Shown here piece by piece: positions 13,860-25,960 of a DNA stretch of 64,000 bases (the first letter of the stretch is position 1; each line of letters opens with the position of its first letter). Origin of the DNA: Trileptium ribeirensis (lineage: Eukaryota > Nematoda > Enoplea > Enoplida > Thoracostomopsidae); contig JASANE010012465.1 in the NCBI GenBank assembly GCA_030248225.1, positions 1-64,000 on the forward strand, in the 5' to 3' direction. The position numbers were made by a program, and so were the translations under genes. Under the pieces are notes generated by a model, which searched no databases, had not been told where the DNA came from, and was given only the letters and a program-made list of their open reading frames with translations.

Positions 13860-14200
13860 ATATCACAAAGAAAAGCACACTATAAAAATATGCTTATGAG
13901 CCACGACGGGTTTGTCCACTCCCACAGGATTCATCCTGGAAAGGATGAACATACCGCCGCGGTTGAAATCGTCCAGGAGCAGCATGCGCCAGTTGAACCT
14001 GGCAATACCAGCCCGCATGTCGTCGGCTCCAGAACAGCTTATGTGGTAGACGGTGTCGCTCAATTATTTTGAGCGGACAGACTATACCGTAGGCAATTTC
14101 CACGGACCAAATTGTCGACGGTGGTCGGCTGCAGGTAGCGTTGCAGGTGAGGCTTCGAAATGATACCTCAAGCTCATTTGTGTTACTACGCAAAGGCATC
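13860..14200. other. GC-rich conserved block (right-arm copy)
   Basis: This is the mirror of 6530-6870. The overlapping frames at 13833-14072 (+), 13863-14063 (-) and 13894-14199 (-) translate identically to those of the other arm, unlike the diverged AT-rich DNA around them. The function is unknown. Confidence 0.35.
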
Positions 14201-14420
14201 TCCTGTGAAACACGTCTAGTTTAGTATCGGAAATCGTGAATGTCCGCAACTCTGAATCTTACAACAAAAGCGAAGCATTAGTGTTACTGTACATCAGCAT
14301 TTTCATTGCAATTGAAATATTTTTTGCGGGGGGAGGGGGGGCAGTGAAGTTGCTAAGCTGCCGAAATTCGTTGCAGCTTTTATTACCGACTCTGACAGCA
14401 ATTTCATTTGATGTTGCTAC

Positions 14421-15441
14421 CAGAGATGGAGCCGGGTCACCGGGTCGCCTTTTCACCGGGTATTGTGAGTCATATCTGTGGTTGGGTCACAGGGTCACCA
14501 GGTCGCGGTGTCTGACCCTGTACTGACCCGGCCTAATGAAAAAGCCGAAAGCACTCTCCTCCGCGCTGACCAGCGCCTTTTTCGTTATCTGCTCAGATGC
14601 TCCACAGAAATACGCTCTACTAACGTAAACCAAGCACTGCGACGACGATTCCTCTAAGAACTCACAAGAAGAAGCCGAGCCCAGTAGCAGCCAAGGATCT
14701 GTCTGAAAAAAACCGAGCTTACTATGGCTAGAAAATCTGGTTTGGTTCTTAAAAGCTCTGAAAGCAACTACACATAGTTCGTTTGTCGGTTTGTATATTA
14801 AGTTTTGTCTGGTATACATTATTAAATCATAAAATTTTATTACTGGGAGCTTAAGCGCCGAGCCTAGCCCGGCTTCCTACGGAAAAATCCGAGTATAGCC
14901 TGACATCGTTTATAAAAAGCTTGGCAGAGCCATAGCCTAAGTTGTGTAGGTGGAATCCGAGCCGAGACGGACATGGTTCAGGAAGTACTGAGTCGAGTCA
15001 GAGCTTGAATATCTGGCTCTTTCTCACGTCAGCTTTTTACATCCGTTTCATATGCTAATACTTCCAAGCTGCTTACAATTTTATCGTACAAACGACTTCA
15101 AAAGATGGCAAAACGACCTTCAAGACGCAGCCGAGTGGTTTACCTTTCGCTTCAACACCTACTTTTGTTTATGAATATAGTCTCTGTTAAAGCGCTATCA
15201 AGAACAGCAATTGTAATCCATCTGTCAAGCAGATATTCAACTATTTTCCAAGACCCTTTTTACAAATTCGCAGATTCTGCATCTTGATCATAGGTTACTC
15301 AGAAAAATAGCCTTGTCACCAGGTTACTATTGTAGCCCGGTCATCGGGTCACTATAAAGACCAAGTCACCGAATCGTCGAGTTATTACCATCACCTCAGC
15401 GAGTCACGAGGTTACAAAAAGGTAACCCGGGTCCATCTCTG
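14421..15441. mobile_element. hAT-like terminal-inverted-repeat element (right-arm copy)
   Basis: CAGAGATGG at 14421 and CCATCTCTG ending at 15441 are the termini. The flanks gttgctac (14413-14420) and gctgctaa (15442-15449) match at 6 of 8 positions. Subterminal GGGTCACC-type repeats follow both ends. It is the mirror of 5314-6308. Confidence 0.7.
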
Positions 15442-15473
15442 GCTGCTAATGTATTCCAGTAGAAGATAGAACC

Positions 15474-15856
15474 AAATGCGGATCCATGGGGGATACAACA
15501 GTAGGAACCCCCACCTCACCGGAACATGCATACGTGCCCACGGTCCGCAGACTGAGGGGTTTGTTGGTTTCTGCGGGGGTAGGCCAGGGAAGTAGCAAAA
15601 CCTTTCTCCATGATGTTGCTTCATAACGCTAGCTCGCTTTGCCCTAAAACATTTTGCGGAGTTATGGTTGAGGTTACGGCGTGTAGAAGGGGGTGTGGTA
15701 CCTCGGGTGCGGCGCCTCAGTAGGGTGTGTGGCGTCTCAGCAGGAGAGTGTGGCGCGCCACGGGAGTTGTGCGGATTCTCAGGGACAAGGCGCGTCACCT
15801 CGGTGCGTGACGGTGCCCCGCGATCCCATACCATGATATCCTGGATCCGCCACAGG
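15474..15856. mobile_element. Small non-autonomous hAT-like element (right-arm copy)
   Basis: This is the mirror of 4900-5281. Its GCGGATCCA-type inverted ends are flanked by atagaacc (15466-15473) and gtagaacc (15857-15864). A long chance frame (15412-15993, minus strand) crosses the element and both flanks. Because it spans transposon boundaries and resembles no protein family, it is not called as a gene. Confidence 0.75.
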
Positions 15857-17265
15857 GTAGAACCAAGATAAAATCTACCTGAATTGTATAACTGATATAA
15901 GTAAAATATCGTAGTCATATTAAGCAGGTAGGCAGGAAAGTAAACAGCAGTATCAGACAAAATTTGACTTTGTAATAAATGTAGTGGGACCAATAGGGTA
16001 ACATGCTATCTAGCAAACTTGGAAATCATGTTAAATCCTGACGGTGGTGATATTGAAAAGAGATAGCGAAACACCGCCATACCGGGCGCCTGCTTTTATA
16101 CAGCTGCTTGATGCTGGTACGAAAATAAACGATAATTTGAACCAAACGAATTTGTGTGCGCATAAAGTTTGACAAAAATTGAGTTTGACAGTTTCGTTTT
16201 GCAAACTACGTGCTTCGCTGCGTTCACAAACAGATCAGCAGCACCACAACTACATTGAAAAGGCAGTACAAACTGTGAAGCAAAAATGAGATTGGGTCTA
16301 TTTGTATTAACAAAAACTGACTATGAACGGCTCAAATCCGCACTACCAACAGTTTTAGCACTAATTTGATGCCCTGCAATCTAATACTACAGACCAAGGC
16401 AATTTCGAATTTATCAATAAAAAATAAATTTCCAAGTACCGTTGCACCTTAGCACAAGGCAACATGGATCACTTTTGTTTTAAAGTAATTTAGCATTATA
16501 GAAAAGGAAGATAAATAATGGATATCTGTCCAAAGGCCGTTGCCTCAGGGGAGGGGGCGTCGATAGTTCGGCAAAGGTGAGGTCCTTGAGTAGGGTAAGT
16601 CAGTGGCTCGAAAGCTTTCGAAATTTGCCTTTACCGTTGTCAGCGGAGGATTTTATGTCTGGTTCGTATCGATTCAGCCGATTTTTTACCATTCGACTCA
16701 CATCGTCAATGCGGTTCGAATGATATATATTTATCAAGAAAATTTTTTCGAAAATTTATGGTACACAAAGAAATCGGGAAACAATTTTGTCAATAGATAT
16801 ATTTTTCCAGACAAGGACATCGAGCTGAGTAGAGCGTGAGAGGCCGAAGCGCAGTCTAGTGTGCCGAATTCATTATTCTTCGTTTATAATCCTCAACTTG
16901 ACCACAAAAATGAAAGATTTCACCTTGAGCGGGTTGTTTCGATTTTAAAGATACATTGATACTATTAGTATCGAGCTTTCGACGTGGCTGGAAGACTCAA
17001 TTCAGAACAAGTGCATTTCGACCATATTTATGACGAAACAATATTCCAATTTTTGAGTTACCAATCTGGTACCCAAAATTATCGAAAATTTTTCCGATAT
17101 ATATACAACAGGGAAAACAAATGTAAACAATAATATATTTTGCACTGGCATAGTAATTTTTAGACGGTTATATTTGCGTGAAATATTATGAAATTTTTAT
17201 TACTAATTAGAATTATACTAAAAGCCTATGTGGCGGAATTCCAACCATGTACAAATTGTTGGACT

Positions 17266-17499
17266 TTAATTATAATTGAAAAAACAAAAGATAGACAGCA
17301 AGCATAAACCAAAAATAGAATCTTTGTGCATAACTATGTAATAATTTGCTATTATATCAGCCGCCACAAGATTGTAACGCAGAAAATTGTTTGGACCGTC
17401 GGTATGGCAAATTTTAGCTTGCACATAGACAAAAGTAGTGAAAGGCACGACCAGGTGACCATATCTTTGCGGTAAAACAGTATAATAAGCTATGCTCAT
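17266..17499 (-). repeat. Conserved 77-codon block, right-arm copy
   Basis: The translation is identical to that of 3261-3494. I saw only a single base difference in the flanking stretch I compared by eye. The diverged third copy near 33780-33990 shows that it belongs to a dispersed repeat. Confidence 0.55.
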
Positions 17500-18839
17500 T
17501 TTCTATAAGGCTTTGGGTTGTGCGAAACCTAGGTCTTGCACTTAGTTTAAGCCTGCATGAGACGTTAACTCATTGGTAACACAAATAACAAAAAAATTGC
17601 AATAAGCGTGACCAAAATACATATTTTCTGAACCGCTTCGTCAAGTCGAATAGCTATTACAGTATCTTTAGAATTGGACGTTTTGGGCTGGGTGGATACC
17701 CGAAAAACCCTCTTTAAACTAAATGTAAAAGTCTATTCAATTTTTAGTTCTATTATACTCATCATAAAAAGACAAAAAAATATACCAGAGCACTGTGGCA
17801 TAAAAAATACAAATAAGAACAAATAGAATAGACTTTAATCATCTTTAGCAGCACACAAATCCATAGATAAAGCTCCTTCAGCTGTACTGCTTTCTGCTAT
17901 ATTCTCTGTTATAGTACAATATAGTAGACCAAACTAATTTTATTTTAGAGAGGTTTAGAATATTATAAAAACCGAAACTCGTCTAAAAATAGTTTTCGGT
18001 CACTGGGCACAATAATAAATTGTAGAAAAATACATGCTTTGGTAGCTTCGTTTCGCGAAATGAACACACAAAAAGAGTGACAGTGCTAAATTTTTGCAGT
18101 TGTAGTAGTAGTGGTGGCAGCCTGTAATATCAATAAATTGTGATAATAATATTACGGCATTTAAGATTTAAGAATGAAACTTTAGGATGGTATTTTAAAG
18201 AATAATATACAAAGAATTAAGAAGAAGATTGTTTCAGGCTGGAAAACCAAAGTTGAGCTGGGAATGAATTGTTTTAGTTAAAAAGAAATCCCGGACGTCT
18301 CATGCTATAATTGTTATAAGTAACGTTTAGCAACAAATTAAAGAAGAGACTGAACCGAATATTTATCGGCCGAGCCGGTGCAGTCTAAAATTGGACGAGG
18401 TGCGTACAAAGCTGAGTGAGCTCGCTCGAGGTCCGGCTTGTTTCAAATCTCGGTCGGCCCTGTCCGCTAATCTAACTACTTTTCTTGGTTTTAAGTTTTC
18501 CTGCCAAAGCCACTTGTGACATTTTCTTAGTTATTCCAAAAAATATTTTATCAATCGCGCCAAATAATCAATGGTGTGTTAGGCACATTCGGCTTCTCAA
18601 ATAAAAATCAATATAATTTAAAATGTATATACCATAAAACTACCATAACTATAGGAAGTTTCTTAAGTTACTACATGCCCTAAATCTTCATACCAAATAT
18701 TCGCAACAACGAACCTAAATATTTGGACTCAGTTTCCCAGGATGTCTACAAAAGAAACACCCTTAAATACTTGGTAAAAGCCTTCTCTAATTTAAGCGAA
18801 TATATACAGTTGAAATATGTTTGGAAACATTCTTCATAA

Positions 18840-19061
18840 ATGTTGGAAAATTTCTCAAACTTACTCAGAGCAAAAATGCAGTGCCAAATTGATTCCCAAA
18901 TGTACAAAAACAATATATGCGTCAAGGATATGGAAGCTTACTCAGAATTACCTTGCAAATTACCTAAAGCCACAAACGCCAAACAGTTCGAAGTAACACA
19001 GATTATAAAAAACATTTGCAAATTCTTTGAAAAGTTTGGGATTCCCATTACGGACAAGTAA
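18840..19061 (+). other. Unassigned open frame, right-arm copy (73 codons)
   Basis: The ATG lies directly after an in-frame TAA, so the frame cannot extend upstream. The protein is lysine- and asparagine-rich and matches no family I recognise. The mirror copy (1778-1996) has lost this ATG and differs at about seven residues, mostly by nonsynonymous change. Confidence 0.2.
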
Positions 19062-20852
19062 TAATTCAACATTACTACCTACCTATAATAACGTTTAAGT
19101 GTCACTCTCCACGGAGTGATGCCCCTTGCGTACCTGGTATACCCATGCGGTCAAGCAAGACCACGCTGAAGACGATCGCTTAGAGATATGCTGCGCTAAT
19201 AAGCCCCGGCTAAGCTCACATTTATGTTATCCTTTACGATCAAGGTTTCCGCAGTGTATTTGCTTAACGAAAGTCGATGATAGACATAGGCCAAGTAATT
19301 ATTGCATTTTAGAACCCACTGGCTTTTCTGAGTTGTTTTACTAAATGTAATATAATCGAAGTCCACTGAATGTAACAACGTAAAAATACTAATTACGGCA
19401 ACAGATCTTTTAAGAAATATTGCTGTTATTTCAAAAGCCGCCGAAACTCCGAAACCATGGAACGAATGTCTAGCATCCAATCAAATTGTTTCTCTTAGCT
19501 TCCAGTTTTCAGCGCAAACCAGCAATGAATTACAACACCCTGTAAGGCGATTCAGTCATTTAGAACGCCGCAGTAAATGTACCTGTTATACATAAATTTT
19601 CTTTGGTAATTTTTGACAGAACCGCTGGATAGTCAATTCGCCACGAAGATTTAACAGAGACTACAAAATAAAAAGTACGCGAGCAAACGCGTATTTGAAC
19701 ATTCGTGTAAAAAACAAACTACTGAAAATACACATTTGCTGGAAACTAAAATATAGAAAGATTATAGATATACGTCAAGTATTTTCGGAAGAAAATACAG
19801 CACTAAAATCATCTTTATATCTTATTTATAAATGTTGATATGAACGATCTTCACGACTTTGACCAAATCGATAATCTTAATGCATAGCTTGCTTAAAAAT
19901 AAGCAAATGAGCCAAGACAAAACTGTTTTGCGAAAACTTTGAAACTTATGTTGAAAATTTAGTAAAGCTTAAAGCAAATCTCGTTGAGAATATTGCTATG
20001 AACTACTTAATAACAAGAGTCCTGGTCGGTATCATGTGACCAGTTGGTTCATTTTTGAACGTCACAGTGTTTGTTACCAATGCTGCAGCTGTGAAACTTG
20101 GAGCCTTATTAATTCTATTTAATAAAGTAGCGATAAATAAGATATGTATCACCTATAATCATATATTAAACATATATTTATATATGCATGTATATACTTA
20201 ATATATAAATATATACGTCATGGGTGTGCACAGGATTTGCATTTCGGCAGGGGTGGAGGCGGTCAAATTCACGATTTAAGTTTGGAGAGAATTTTTTTAA
20301 GTTTTGAGGTAGGGTCCGTAGTCGAACTTCTAAGCTGTTTGGCGAGGTGGAAATAGCCCGGTGTCCCCCTTGGATAATTCCCTAATACATATTGGCCTGG
20401 ATGAAAAGGATGAAACATACGAGCAATATTGGCACAACACCTCGCTGGGGTCACGGCGTAGCGGCAGCCGATGGTGAAATTTCAATTAAATAGCTTTGTA
20501 AAGGCTGCTACAGTATAGAAAATATTACGTCGAAAATATAAAAAAACTGCCACCTACGTTATCTTTAGGGAACAGTTAACCAGCAGCATCAGCAGTTCGC
20601 ACTAATAATAACTCAAATAATTCTCAGCTATATATACGCAAGATAAGCATAATTTTAAACAGACACCTAGGAACAGGGGCAGGGCCGCAGCTGACCTCCC
20701 CTATAAATCAAGTCGGGGCACTCCTTCCGTTCAGTTTACCACCCCACCAAATTTTCCAAAATATTTCAGGCACTTTCGGCACACGGGGCTGAGCGGAGTA
20801 ATTACAGAAAGAGTAGGGCTCCGATCCTTAGAAGCTAACCTCTTACTCCTAT

Positions 20853-20866
20853 GGGCACATGTGCCC
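20853..20866. repeat. 14-bp perfect palindrome at the visible edge of the right arm
   Basis: GGGCACATGTGCCC is its own reverse complement. It begins at the base after the one that pairs with window base 1. Whether the arm homology continues through it cannot be seen, because the left arm is cut by the window edge. Confidence 0.85.
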
Positions 20867-21050
20867 CAAATATGTTTTATCTGATCTTGCCTCCTGGCGT
20901 GTTTTATCGTAGAGTGCACTCCAAGATGTGTTGTATTGTGGCTTGCTCCCGCAGACTCAAAATCGTTCCCCGGGCGCCCGATTTTAAGCACACGTTACTC
21001 CAAAAGATAGTGGATTTAGTATAATATAAGATACATACTACATGTGCAAT

Positions 21051-21697
21051 ATCGTTTTTTAACGAAAGATACCACAGTCACCAAAATAGACAGCCGAAAA
21101 GTTATATAGTCAGCCATACAAAGCGATAAAATAAATTAAATAAATCATATCTTGTAGTAAAGGTCTTGAACGTTTCTTAACATTATGAGCAAATGAAATC
21201 GATATTTAACAAATGACCCTATGAGTATCGCAGAGAACAATAATAATTCATAAAACTTGATATCGTTTTTTAACGAAAGATACCACAGACACCAAAATAG
21301 ACAGCCAAAAAAGTTATATAGTCAGCCATACAAAGCGTAAAATAAATTAATGAAATTATATCCTGTAGTAAAGGTCTTGAACGTTTCTTAACATTATGAG
21401 CAAATGAAATCGATATTTAACAAATGACCCTATGAGTATCGCAGAGAACAATAATAATTCATAAAACTTGATATCGTTTTTTAACGAACGATACCACAGA
21501 CACCAAAATAGACAGCCAAAAAAGTTATATAGTCAGCCATACAAAGCGCTAAAATAAATTAATGAAATTATATCTTGTAGTAAAGGTCTTGAACGTTTCT
21601 TAACATTGTGAGCAAATGAAGTCGGTATTAAACATATGATCCTATGAGTATCGCACAGAACAATAATAATTCATAAAATTTGATATCGTTTTAAATG
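21051..21697 (+). repeat. 211-bp tandem repeat, about three copies
   Basis: Units begin at 21051, 21262 and 21473 with 'atcgttttttaacga', and a truncated fourth begins at 21685. The period is 211-212 bp. The third unit is the most diverged. The unit is AT-rich with no open frame of note. Confidence 0.93.
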
Positions 21698-23379
21698 AAG
21701 TTCATATTAACAGTTCCATGAAATGAAATTGATAATACTACGTTCAGTTAGTTACTAATATCCACAGTTGAGAATTTGAGCACTTTTTACGCCCATTCAC
21801 TACAACGCGCTATTCAATTTGTCTGTCGTAGTGGTTCTGATCACTAGATATTTAGGAAGTTTATATATGGAGAATCAATCATTGCGTTAGAGTCTTGAAG
21901 AATCAGTCCGGTTTTTGCTGAAGGTTGGGTGGTAAGACACTGGATAAGAACAATTAGCAATAACAGCGAACGGATATGCACATTTAAAGACAGAAGTTTA
22001 GATGCGGTGAGCCAGTCTTTGAGTAACAGTTTGAAAAATCAAGTCGTTTTTTGTGGAAGGTTCGCAAAGTAGGACAATGAATAAGAACAATGGTAATAAA
22101 ACCGAATGAATAACTATTCAGATAACTGACACATTTAGTGCTAAGTACCAGGACACATATAAGGCAACGGATTCAACGTTTGATCAGTGTTCCATAGTTT
22201 CATATAAAGTGTTAACATCAATATCACCCAAATATATATATTTCAATGGCTTGAAATTACTATTAATGCAATTTGCTAGAAATACAAACATCGCATTGAC
22301 ATTCACAGACGATATAGCTTAATGACATCAACATTTTAGTTTTGACGAAATTCGACACTTCAAAGTGCCAAGCATGAGTTACAAAAACAAACACACCGCC
22401 TCAATCATGACTGTAGTAGTATAGCATCACTGGTCGAAGTGAGATAGTTGCTGATCATATTTCTTTGACACAAAGTAACAACAACCAAGTCAGTCTGATA
22501 GTGAACAACAAACCTTTAAGTACCCCGACAACAATCATGACAACTGAACGGAGAAATAAATATATAAATATAACTACATACCTACTATTAACAAGTGAAC
22601 AACAATAGTCAGAGAGCTTAAAGCTAGCACTGTGGAACAACATATACACATGTATATATTTACAAACGTGAAGAATGCATGCGAGCACAGAAACTATTTC
22701 TTAAGAAACCACCTTTTATTCAAAAAAGACGCAACGAATAAAAACTCTTGTGTTTGTAATAGTTAGTAGTACAACAACACTATTAGGTATAATAGTACGG
22801 TCGATATGAAAGAACCCAGCATGACGGCACTATTCCAAATTGCTCTTCAGGCCACGATAGAACAGCTGTTTGAAGTGAGGCCTTTCGGCACAATGAAGCA
22901 GCTACTACTAACTGCTATTTTAGAATAGCGCAACCAAAAGTGCCGCGCTGTCATGCGGTTCCATAATGTCTTTTGCCGAATAGAGTTTGGACGCAGTTAT
23001 TGTTGTTCTTCTCGGTAGCGTTGTGGCTATTTGTGTTGTTTATCGCCGAACCAGTGGGAACCTGCTTCAAACGTATGGAGGTACTGTGGCTGCGAAAGCG
23101 ATAAAAGTATTTAAGAACTGACAATCGTTTGGGTCACAAGTGTCTCATTTCGAACGGCAGTACCCTCCATAATTGAAACTGACCGAGTGAAGCAAGCGCA
23201 GTTTCAACTGACGGCTCTAAGGGCAAATTTCTTTTTTGCCTGCTTCTGTTATACATAACTCATCCTCGGAAGGATGGATTTCTCTAAATTTTTTATTCTA
23301 TAACAAAAGTGACGAGGATGTGCCCTTTAGTTGAACGCGATCTGCTCCGTCCCATCTTGGGCGCCATGTATTTTGCCGA
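21698..23379. other. AT-rich stretch without a recognised gene
   Basis: Two diverged direct copies of roughly 95 bp are visible at about 21891-21986 and 22020-22118; both contain a 'gaaggtt' segment followed by 'ataagaacaa'. Imperfect inverted repeats occur at about 22810-22965 (sharing 'gcatgac') and between about 23070 and 23175 ('tatggaggtactg' against 'cagtaccctccata'). Nothing coding was recognised. Confidence 0.5.
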
Positions 23380-23720
23380 ATATGGACACAGCGGTACCAG
23401 TCTCTCTCAGCCCATACATCGCAACACAGGCTTCGCATCGCAAAATCGAAACTTTCACATGAAATCAGCTCATCGAGATCTACGACATTGCTGACTACGA
23501 CTATTTTGTTGAACCACCTCTGGGCTGCGGTTGGCCTGAATATGGTTCATCGAGCGTTTGCCATAGATAGCGATTTCTCAGATTTCACAGTTTTATTGCT
23601 TGTTTGTACCTTACGATCAGTGGCTGTTAGGTTATCAAGCATACTGGATACGATGCTGTTGCCATCCAGAGTCCAACTTGACTATATTATGTAACAGCCC
23701 AATTTTATGAAAATGACAAA
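23380..23720 (+). repeat. Interspersed repeat family X, copy 1
   Basis: This shares an ordered series of segments with 37060-37700 (+) and about 50340-51300 (-): a 'cttcgcatcg' stretch, 'gatctacgac', 'gaatatggttc' and a distal 'gagtccaac' stretch. Divergence is high. No protein family was recognised, and the frames at 23309-23694 fall inside it. Confidence 0.6.
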
Positions 23721-24339
23721 ACGTTTGAAACGTAGCGAAATTTGTGGGGAAGGAAGGGAACGGACGACCGGATACCGGTGGAGTGTGACCTCCATTTGAT
23801 ATAATTGTATCATGTTATTATTAATGTGAAATAAAATATCGTATTTTTGCGTATTGTTCTTGTAAGGTCACACTCCATCACTCGGAGGCGCACGGGATGA
23901 TTTTGGCACCGAAAATAAAAGAAAAGTATCACGATTAAGGGTGTCCGGTCGATCCTCGTGAAAATGGTGAATAAAATAATTAGTGCATAAACTGTTTTGT
24001 ATATTATGCTATATCTGTTGTGCGGGACGGGTGTGCGTTCGAAGGGGCCAGGGACCGATGAACAATGAATTTTGGTGACACAAGAAAAACGGTCACCCTG
24101 AGTCTGATCCCAGCGCACACGCCGAGCGGTTACCAGTATTCATTTTATATCTGTCATACCTATAATTCATGTATATGTTGTTATGTAGGGTCAAAAATTA
24201 TCAGGACAAATTCAGAGTTTCATATATACAGGCCGGTCATGTTTAGATAATCAAATTTTCGGTCCTGGAGAACTGAAATTTCGTCTACAAAGTTTCTAAG
24301 GCACTATTTTAATGTATAACATTAAAAGTTCAATTTTGG

Positions 24340-25720
24340 GTTTTCCACTAAATTTAAGGGAACGGGGTTGACTAAACCTTATAAAGGACTCCCTAGGGGT
24401 GTCAAATTGTCCCGGCGGGTCAAAAAATTTGGTTCCCCTAAATACTTATGGACCCACGAACAGGCGCTTAAGCCTCCAATTTTCTAAGTCCTAAAGGGCA
24501 CCTAAAATAATCAAAAGTCCCCGATTTTTGGAGCCCAGTACACTTGTCGGGTCCCACCATAACTGTTTAGTCGATAACCGGGGCCGCCAACCCCCGCGGA
24601 TCCGCACAGGATCCTCCAAACCCAAATGGGACACCAAAATTGGGGATTTTGCACGCCTAAAATGGCCTCTAACGGGCCTCTCGTGGGAGATACGAATAAG
24701 TTTTTAATTTCTCCAGCAGCCGGTCTGCCAGGGTATGATGCTGGTCTCCCGACCGCCTACTGCTTTTAGATTCTGAGATATCGGCAAAAATGTGCCGGTA
24801 TCCCTATGAGAAAACAGCGCCCTGAGCGCCGTTATATTCTGCGCTTAATATTTTGCCGCACCGACCAGCAGGCGGTTTTGTTTTCTTGGCGAGCCTCGGC
24901 CACGTGTAGCTGCTGACCAGTGTGTTTTGTACGCGGCAATTGGTACAGTGTAATAAGCTTGTTGTTGTCTTGGCCGATGCAGTCTTGTTCTCTTGGCAGT
25001 TATATATTTCTTTGTACGTAATATGCTTACGTATAAATTTGTTTCGTTATGCTGGGGAGATGTTTGAAAATTTAAAATTTGGGACAAAAGCCAGAAAGCA
25101 GCGAGGGCTAAGCGACAAGAAAGGGGGTAGGAATAGTAGTATAAAAGCAGGCCGCCCGTCTAAGCAGTGGGACCAGTCGAGCCTTTCCATTTTATATTTG
25201 GTCGGTTTTGGCGGTTGTCGCCAATTTTTGAATTTTGCTTTTGCTTCGTTTCGGCTTTTCTTTTGCCCGGGTGGGCTCTTCGGCATGCAGCCGTGTGGAA
25301 GAGGCCCGCCCGAGGCTTTTCGTCGTTTTGGTTTTTGGTCACGCTTAGGACAAGAGACAGCACTTGCGGGTGCTGGGGGATCCGCTGGATGCCTCGCGCT
25401 CCCATAAGCGCTGCGCCCGCGTTTCGGGGAGACAGAGGGAACTCGGGAAAAATTTGCGGTTAAATTTGACAGATGACAATCAAAGAGGGAATGCTCCCGT
25501 GCTCGACTGGTTCCCCACCCACTGGGCAGTGTTCCTTGTGAGCGTCCAGTGGGTGCATCACCTGACAGTGGTTAAAGTTGTTTTTAGGTTCAGTCTAGAA
25601 AATTGGCTGTTAGTGAAGCACTCGTTCGGCATTCGGAACAGTTCGGGAAATTTTACTGGTGTTGATAAGCGCACGGCGTTCAGAGTAAATTTTAGGCATT
25701 GAAAATTTTAGGATCATGTT
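24340..25720 (+). mobile_element. LTR-like repeat family Y, copy A
   Basis: This is collinear with copy B (27170-28440) and, in part, with inverted copy C (60440-61440). Shared landmarks in order are a 'ggacccacgaacaggcg' type segment, 'aaaatggcctctaacgggcc', 'gcaccgaccagcaggcgg', a TATA box, 'gaccagtcgag', and a GC-rich tail with 'ggatgcctcgcgctcccata'. A promoter inside a repeat fits an LTR of a retrotransposon, but no flanking gag or pol was recognised. Confidence 0.6.
25140..25182 (+). promoter_or_regulatory. Core promoter of repeat family Y, copy A
   Basis: TATAAAAG lies at 25140-25147 and GACCAGTCGAG starts at 25171, 31 bp downstream of the TATA start. Copy B has exactly the same spacing to a GACTAGTCGAG motif. 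That is where a TATA-directed start site would fall. Confidence 0.65.
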
Positions 25721-25721
25721 T

Positions 25722-25900
25722 GGCTCGGGTCGACTCTTCGACCTGCAGACGCGTGGAAGAGGTCCGCCCGAGGTTTTAACAGATTTTCCAAATTTTCTCG
25801 CTGAAGCATAGTAACAAGGGCAGCCCTTGCGGATGCTGGGGTGTCCGTCGGATGCCTCGCACCCCCGTAAGTGCTGCGCCCGCGCTTCTGCGATTAAGCA
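25722..25900 (+). repeat. Partial direct duplication of the family Y tail
   Basis: This repeats about 25262-25430 with divergence. It has the same order: 'gtggaagaggtccgcccgag', then 'gcccttgcggatgctgggg', then 'ggatgcctcgcacccccgta' and 'gctgcgcccgcg'. Confidence 0.75.
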
Positions 25901-25960
25901 AGGTTATCTAGAAAACTTTAGGGTTAGAAATGATGACAAATTGTTAAATGTTCAACGTGG

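Larger units (their letters stand above)
10504..20852. repeat. Right arm of giant inverted duplication (palindrome)
   Basis: This is the inverted copy of 1-10227. It carries the same order of features in mirror image: tandem repeat at 11875-12025, GC-rich block at 13860-14200, hAT-like elements at 14421-15441 and 15474-15856, and the 77-codon block at 17266-17499. It has a segment of roughly 90 bp at about 18740-18830 that the left arm lacks. Apart from these items, the arm holds no recognisable gene. Confidence 0.97.

Noticed and set aside
15412..15993. Longest open frame in the window (193 codons, minus strand) as a gene
   Set aside because: It runs through the boundaries and target duplications of a small hAT-like element. 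Its left-arm mirror is broken into shorter frames, and it resembles no protein family.
1..20852. Palindrome as a simple missed-adapter or fold-back read artefact
   Set aside because: Not fully excluded, but the 276-bp unique spacer, patchy divergence, transitions plus transversions, and a ~90-bp arm-specific segment fit a real duplication better.
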